A DNA stretch of 64,000 nucleotides from Streptomyces griseoaurantiacus (GTDB lineage Bacteria > Actinomycetota > Actinomycetes > Streptomycetales > Streptomycetaceae). The notes under the pieces were generated by a model. The model worked only from the letters and a program-made list of their open reading frames with translations, searched no databases and was not told the origin of the DNA. Where the stretch lies: contig BNBP01000033.1 in assembly GCA_014656015.1 (NCBI GenBank), positions 1 through 64,000 on the forward strand, written 5' to 3'. The position numbers and the translations under genes are program-made. Below are positions 59,123-64,000 of this stretch, in pieces; position 1 is the stretch's first letter; every line of letters begins with the position of its first letter.

Positions 59123-62100
59123 GTGAGACCGAGATGGCAGGCGCCGGCGACCCGGCGCCGCACCCCACGGGGCGGCCGCGTCGCCGCCCTCACCGCGGCC
59201 GCACTCGCCGCCGCGCTGCTCAGCCCGGTCGCCGCACGGGCCCAGACCCCGCCCCCGCCGCCCTCCGACGCCGAGCTCGCCGCCGAGCCCACGCGCCACG
59301 ACGCGACCCGCGAGCAGTTCTACTTCGTCATGCCGGACCGTTTCGCCAACGGCGACACCGCCAACGACCGGGGTGGCCTGACCGGTTCCCGGCTCGCCAC
59401 CGGCTACGACCCCACCGACAAGGGCTTCTACCAGGGCGGCGACCTCAAGGGCCTGACCGAGCGGCTCGACTACATCAGGGGCCTGGGCACCACCGCCCTC
59501 TGGCTGGCCCCGATCTTCGAGAACCGGCCCGTGCAGGGCACCGGCAAGGACGCCTCGGCCGGCTACCACGGGTACTGGATCACCGACTTCACCACGGTCG
59601 ACCCGCACTTCGGCACCAACAAGGACCTCGGGACCCTCATCGACAAGGCCCACGCCAAGGGCATGAAGGTCTTCTTCGACGTCATCACCAACCACACCGC
59701 CGACGTCGTCGACCACGAGGGGAAGTCCTACGACTACCTCTCCAAGGGGGCCTTCCCCTACCTCACCGAGGACGGCAGGCCCTTCGACGACGCCGACTAC
59801 GCGAACGGGAAGAAGAAGTTCCCCGCCGTCGACGCCGGTTCCTTCCCGCGCACCCCCACCGTCGCCCCCGCCGACCGGCACGCCAAGGTCCCCGCCTGGC
59901 TCAACGACCCGTCGATGTACCACAACCGCGGTGACTCCACCTACGCCGGCGAGTCCGCCACCTACGGCGACTTCTCCGGCCTCGACGACCTGTGGACCGA
60001 GCGCCCCGAGGTCGTCAGCGGCATGGAGCGGATCTACGAACGCTGGGTGCGCGACTTCGACGTCGACGGCTTCCGCATCGACACCGTCAAGCACGTGAAC
60101 ATGGAGTTCTGGACGCAGTGGGCCACCGCCCTCGACGCGTACGCGGCCCGCCACGGCCGCAAGGACTTCTTCATGTTCGGCGAGGTCTACTCCGCCGACA
60201 CCTCCGTCACCGCCCCCTACGTCACCGAGGGGCGCCTCGACGCCACCCTCGACTTCCCCTTCCAGGACGCGGCCCGCGCCTACGCCTCCCAGGGCGGCAG
60301 CGCACGGAAGCTCGCCCAGGTCTTCGCCGAGGACCACAAGTACACGACCGACAAGGCCAACGCCTACGAGCAGGTCACCTTCCTCGGCAACCACGACATG
60401 GGGCGCATCGGGTACTTCCTGAACCAGGACAATCCGAAGGCCACCGACGCCCAACTCCTCGCCAAGGACCGGCTCGCCAACGAGCTGATGTTCCTCAGCC
60501 GCGGCAACCCCGTCGTCTACTACGGCGACGAGCAGGGCTTCACCGGCAGCGGCGGCGACAAGGACGCCCGCCAGACCATGTTCGCCTCGAAGGTCGCCGA
60601 CTACCTCGACGACGACGAGATCGGCACCACCCGCACCCACGCGCGCGACGCCTACGACACCAAGGCGCCGCTGTACGAGCAGATCGCGGCCCTCTCCAGG
60701 CTCCGCAGGGCCGACCCCGCCCTCACCGACGGCGTCCAGACCGAGCGGTACGCAACCGACGGGGCCGGTGTCTACGCCTTCACCCGCACGGACGCGCGCA
60801 CGGGCCAGGAGTACGTCGTCGCCCTCAACAACACCGGGGAGGACAGGAAGGCCGCCTTCGCCACCGGGTCCGCCGGCATGACCTACCGGGGCATCTACGG
60901 CACCAGGGCGAGCACCACCTCCGATGCCGGCCGCAAGATCACCGTCACCGTCCCGGCCGGCTCCGCGATCGTCCTCAAGGCGACCGCACCGCTCGGGAAA
61001 CCCGCCACCAGGCCGGAGGTCACCCTCAAGGCCCCGGAGGCCGGAGCCACCGGCACCGTGGAACTCACCGCCGACGTCGAGGGCGGACAGCTGAACCGCG
61101 TCGTCTTCGCCGCCCAGACCGGCACCGGGAAGTGGCGGGTCCTCGGGACCGCCGACCACGCCCCCTACAAGGTCACCCAGACCCTCGGCAGGGACGTGAA
61201 GCCCGGCACCGCCCTGCGCTACAAGGCGGTCGTCGTCGACTCCGCCGGCCGCACCGCGAGCGCCACCGCCTCCTCCACCTCCGGCACCCCGCCCGTCGAG
61301 GAGCCCCCCACCGCCTCCACCCGCGACTACGCGATCGTCCACTACAAGCGCGCCGACGGCGACTACGCCGACTGGAACCTGTACGCCTGGGGCGACCTGG
61401 CCGAGGGCGAGGCGACCACCTGGCCCGCCGGGCACCCCTTCACCGGGCGTGACGCGTACGGGGCCTTCGCCTGGGTGAAGCTCAAGCCGGGCGCGTCGAA
61501 CGTCGGCTTCCTCGTCGTCGACAAGGACGGCACCAAGGACGTCGCCGCCGACCGCTCCATCGACGTCACCAGGACGGGCGAGGTCTGGATCGAGCAGGGC
61601 GACCCGGAGGTCGTCACGCAGAAGCCCGACCACCCGGCGCAGGACACGAGCAAGGCCGTCCTGCACTACCACCGCGCCGACGGCGACTACGACGGCTGGG
61701 GACTGCACGTATGGACCGGCGCCGCGAACCCCACCGACTGGTCGACCCCCCTGAAGCCGGTGAAGACCGACAGCTATGGCGCTGTCTTCGAGGTGCCGCT
61801 CACCACGGGTGCCACCAGTCTCGGCTACATCCTCCACAACGGCGACGAGAAGGATCTCTCCGCCGACCAGTCGCTCGACCTCACCGCCGCCGACGGCCAC
61901 GAGGTGTGGCTGGTGAGCGGCCAGGAGGAACACCTGTTGCCGCAGCCCGCGGGCGGCGCGGCCGCACTCGACCTCAGCACGTCCAAGGCGGTCTGGATCG
62001 ACCGGAACACCGTCGCCTGGAACGGGACGGACGGCGCCGCCTCCACCCAGCTCCTCTCCTCCCGCGACGGCTCGATCGCCGTCCAGGACGGGGCCCTGAC

Positions 62101-64000
62101 CAGTGACGACGAGCGCCGGCTGCGGCTGACGAAGACCACGTTCACCGACGCCCAGAAGGCGAGGTTCCCGCATCTGAGGGACTACACCGCCTGGTCCGTC
62201 GACCCGCGCGACCGAGACCGGGTGCGCAGCGCGCTGCGCGGGCAACTCGTCGCCACCCAGCGGGCCGCGAACGGCGCGGTCCTCGCGGCGACCGGCGTAC
62301 AGACCGCCGGTGTCCTCGACGACCTCTACCCGGCCGCCACCGAGGCCGACCTCGGGCCCACGTTCCACCACGGCCGGCCCACCCTCGCCGTGTGGGCGCC
62401 CACCGCGCGGAGCGTCGCACTGGAGCTGGACGGCCGTACCGTGCGGATGCACCGCGACGACACCACCGGCGTCTGGTCCGTCATCGGGCCGGCGTCCTGG
62501 AAGAACAAGCCGTACCGGTACGTCGTGACGGTGTGGGCGCCCGGCGCCGGGACGTCCGGACAGCTGGTGACCAACGAGGTCACCGACCCCTACTCCGTCG
62601 CCCTCACCACCGACTCCGCCCGCAGCCTCGTCGTCGACCTCGACGACGCGAAGCTCGCCCCCTCCGACTGGACCTCGCTGAAGAAGCCGAAGGCGGTGCC
62701 GCTGCGGGACGCGCAGATCCAGGAGCTGCACGTCCGCGACTTCTCCGTCGCCGACCGGACCGTCCCGGCCGAGGACCGGGGCACCTACCTCGCCTTCACC
62801 GACAAGAGCGGCGCCGGCTCCAGGCACCTGCGCGCCCTCGCCGCGGCCGGCACCTCCTACGTGCACCTGCTGCCCGCCTTCGACCTCGCCACCGTCCCCG
62901 AACGGAAGTCCGACCGGGCCGAACCCGGCTGCGACCTCGCCTCCTACCCGCCCGACTCCGACAAGCAGCAGGCCTGCGTGGCCAGGACCGCCGCGAAGGA
63001 CGCCTTCAACTGGGGCTACGACCCGTACCACTACACGGTCCCCGAGGGCTCCTACGCCACCGACCCGGAGGGCACGGCCAGGACCGTCCAGTTCCGGCGG
63101 ATGGTGCAGGCCCTCAACCAGGACGGGCTGCGGGTCGTCATGGACGTGGTCTACAACCACACCGCCGCCTCCGGACAGGCCGGCACCTCCGTCCTCGACC
63201 GGATCGTCCCCGGCTACTACCAGCGGCTGCTCGCCGACGGTTCGGTCGCGACCTCCACCTGCTGCGCGGGCACCGCACCCGAGAACGCCATGATGGGCAA
63301 GCTGGTCGTCGACTCGATCGTCACCTGGGCCAGGCAGTACAAGGTCGACGGGTTCCGCTTCGACCTCATGGGCCACCACCCGAAGGCCGGCATCCTCGCT
63401 GTCCGCAAGGCCCTCGACGCGCTCACGCCCGAGAAGGACGGCGTCGACGGGAAGAAGATCGTCCTCTACGGGGAGGGCTGGAACTTCGGCGAGGTCGCCG
63501 ACGACGCCCGGTTCGTCCAGGCCACGCAGAAGAACATGGCGGGCACCGGCGTCGCCACCTTCTCCGACCGCGCCCGGGACGCCGTCCGCGGCGGCGGCCC
63601 CTTCGACGAGGACCCCGGCGTGCAGGGCTTCGCCAGTGGCCTGTACACCGACCCCAACTCCTCCAGCGCCAACGGCACCCGGGCTGAGCAGAAGGCCCGG
63701 CTGCTGCACTACCAGGACCTGCTCAAGGTCGGCCTCACCGGCGACCTGGCGGACTACCGCTTCACCGACAGCGGCGGCAAGGAGGTCACCGGCGCGCAGG
63801 TCGACTACAACGGCGCCCCCGCCGGCTACGCGAAGGCGCCCGGCGACGCACTCGCCTACGTCGACGCGCACGACAACGAGTCGCTGTTCGACGCGCTCAC
63901 CTACAAACTGCCGAAGGACACCTCCGCCTCCGAGCGGGCCCGCATGCAGGTCCTGGCGATGGCGACGGCAGCCCTCTCGCAGGGCCCGGCGCTCTCCCAG
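59123..64000 (+). CDS. Bifunctional secreted alpha-amylase / pullulanase (3' end beyond the window)
   Basis: At least 1,626 residues, open to the last base. The GTG start follows GAGGAG; a signal peptide ends at VAARAQT. Residues 50-500 are a GH13 amylase domain: EQFYFVMPDRFANGD, FDVITNHTAD, DGFRIDTVKHVN (nucleophile), FGEVYS (acid/base) and FLGNHDMGR. Two PUD/CBM41-like domains begin near residues 736 and 844 (HYKRADGDYADWNLYAWG; HYHRADGDYDGWGLHVW). A CBM48 lies near residue 1081 (LAVWAPTARSVALELDG). The second catalytic domain, from about 1190, is pullulanase type: IQELHVRDFS, VMDVVYNHT, DGFRFDLMGHH, LYGEGWNFG, YVDAHDNES. It would cut alpha-1,4 and alpha-1,6 linkages outside the cell. Confidence 0.93.
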   Translation, partial: MRPRWQAPATRRRTPRGGRVAALTAAALAAALLSPVAARAQTPPPPPSDAELAAEPTRHDATREQFYFVMPDRFANGDTANDRGGLTGSRLATGYDPTDKGFYQGGDLKGLTERLDYIRGLGTTALWLAPIFENRPVQGTGKDASAGYHGYWITDFTTVDPHFGTNKDLGTLIDKAHAKGMKVFFDVITNHTADVVDHEGKSYDYLSKGAFPYLTEDGRPFDDADYANGKKKFPAVDAGSFPRTPTVAPADRHAKVPAWLNDPSMYHNRGDSTYAGESATYGDFSGLDDLWTERPEVVSGMERIYERWVRDFDVDGFRIDTVKHVNMEFWTQWATALDAYAARHGRKDFFMFGEVYSADTSVTAPYVTEGRLDATLDFPFQDAARAYASQGGSARKLAQVFAEDHKYTTDKANAYEQVTFLGNHDMGRIGYFLNQDNPKATDAQLLAKDRLANELMFLSRGNPVVYYGDEQGFTGSGGDKDARQTMFASKVADYLDDDEIGTTRTHARDAYDTKAPLYEQIAALSRLRRADPALTDGVQTERYATDGAGVYAFTRTDARTGQEYVVALNNTGEDRKAAFATGSAGMTYRGIYGTRASTTSDAGRKITVTVPAGSAIVLKATAPLGKPATRPEVTLKAPEAGATGTVELTADVEGGQLNRVVFAAQTGTGKWRVLGTADHAPYKVTQTLGRDVKPGTALRYKAVVVDSAGRTASATASSTSGTPPVEEPPTASTRDYAIVHYKRADGDYADWNLYAWGDLAEGEATTWPAGHPFTGRDAYGAFAWVKLKPGASNVGFLVVDKDGTKDVAADRSIDVTRTGEVWIEQGDPEVVTQKPDHPAQDTSKAVLHYHRADGDYDGWGLHVWTGAANPTDWSTPLKPVKTDSYGAVFEVPLTTGATSLGYILHNGDEKDLSADQSLDLTAADGHEVWLVSGQEEHLLPQPAGGAAALDLSTSKAVWIDRNTVAWNGTDGAASTQLLSSRDGSIAVQDGALTSDDERRLRLTKTTFTDAQKARFPHLRDYTAWSVDPRDRDRVRSALRGQLVATQRAANGAVLAATGVQTAGVLDDLYPAATEADLGPTFHHGRPTLAVWAPTARSVALELDGRTVRMHRDDTTGVWSVIGPASWKNKPYRYVVTVWAPGAGTSGQLVTNEVTDPYSVALTTDSARSLVVDLDDAKLAPSDWTSLKKPKAVPLRDAQIQELHVRDFSVADRTVPAEDRGTYLAFTDKSGAGSRHLRALAAAGTSYVHLLPAFDLATVPERKSDRAEPGCDLASYPPDSDKQQACVARTAAKDAFNWGYDPYHYTVPEGSYATDPEGTARTVQFRRMVQALNQDGLRVVMDVVYNHTAASGQAGTSVLDRIVPGYYQRLLADGSVATSTCCAGTAPENAMMGKLVVDSIVTWARQYKVDGFRFDLMGHHPKAGILAVRKALDALTPEKDGVDGKKIVLYGEGWNFGEVADDARFVQATQKNMAGTGVATFSDRARDAVRGGGPFDEDPGVQGFASGLYTDPNSSSANGTRAEQKARLLHYQDLLKVGLTGDLADYRFTDSGGKEVTGAQVDYNGAPAGYAKAPGDALAYVDAHDNESLFDALTYKLPKDTSASERARMQVLAMATAALSQGPALSQ

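Noticed and set aside
59009..63871. A minus-strand open frame of 1,620 codons opposite the amylase-pullulanase gene
   Set aside because: The sequence is Val/Gly-rich shadow, and the plus strand carries complete GH13 motifs.
1..64000. tRNA, rRNA, riboswitch or insertion sequence
   Set aside because: I saw no cloverleaf-like segment, conserved riboswitch core or transposase motif in the gaps; short structured RNAs could still be missed by eye.

Overview
The window is high-GC DNA with strong G/C preference at third codon positions, many GTG starts, Tat and lipoprotein signals, a BTAD/NB-ARC regulator, Reg1-type mal genes and a glnA2-like/glnE pair. All of this points to the chromosomal core of a Streptomyces. 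It holds about 48 protein-coding genes. I found no tRNA, rRNA, phage, transposase or CRISPR array.

Layout. 1-6.5 kb: the tail of an upstream gene, a PhoD-type secreted alkaline phosphatase, a Gfo/Idh/MocA dehydrogenase, a serine beta-lactamase-family hydrolase, an Rsm22-like methyltransferase and a prim-pol-domain protein. 6.5-11 kb: an EfeUOB iron uptake operon (efeO-efeB-efeU plus a lipoprotein gene) behind two iron-box-like palindromes. 11-17 kb: a PhzF-like isomerase gene with a palindromic element inside its coding sequence, map, a small protein, a 28-bp tandem repeat array, an MFS gene, an F420:NADPH reductase-like gene, a small membrane protein and an M50 protease. 17-23 kb: a large BTAD/NB-ARC/TPR regulator and a DrrAB-type ABC exporter. 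23-26 kb: a three-gene cassette of zinc-ribbon and helical proteins, two of which share an unusual Gly/Val/Ala/Ser terminal motif. 26-33 kb: panB, an MFS pump with its TetR, a membrane endonuclease/exonuclease/phosphatase protein and nadE. 33-39 kb: a multicopper oxidase, an S53 sedolisin protease, and a nitric oxide module (nsrR-like and hmp, with an NsrR-type box). 39-47 kb: glnA2-like, a membrane protein, a FAD monooxygenase/TetR divergon, a small protein and glnE. 47-64 kb: PAP2 phosphatase, then the maltodextrin cluster malR, malE-malF-malG-aglA, a FAD/disulfide oxidoreductase with a divergent AraC regulator, a secreted alpha-amylase with two starch-binding domains, and a giant amylase-pullulanase that runs off the window end.

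How it works together. The last 16 kb form a starch and maltodextrin utilisation unit. The secreted amylase and the amylase-pullulanase, transcribed divergently from one control region, degrade starch outside the cell. MalEFG imports the products, probably powered by an ATPase encoded elsewhere, because none is present here. AglA hydrolyses them inside, and MalR probably represses through CTTGCAG-type repeats that appear both upstream of malE and between the two amylase genes.

The most unusual signals are: (1) the matching motif at the C-terminus of the zinc-ribbon membrane protein (24187-25731) and at the N-terminus of the small protein encoded next (23743-24123), an arrangement like that of bacterial amyloid-signalling pairs; (2) the 28-bp tandem repeat array at 13263-13486; (3) the palindromic repeat translated in frame inside the PhzF-like gene; (4) an NsrR-like regulator with an unusual cysteine spacing.
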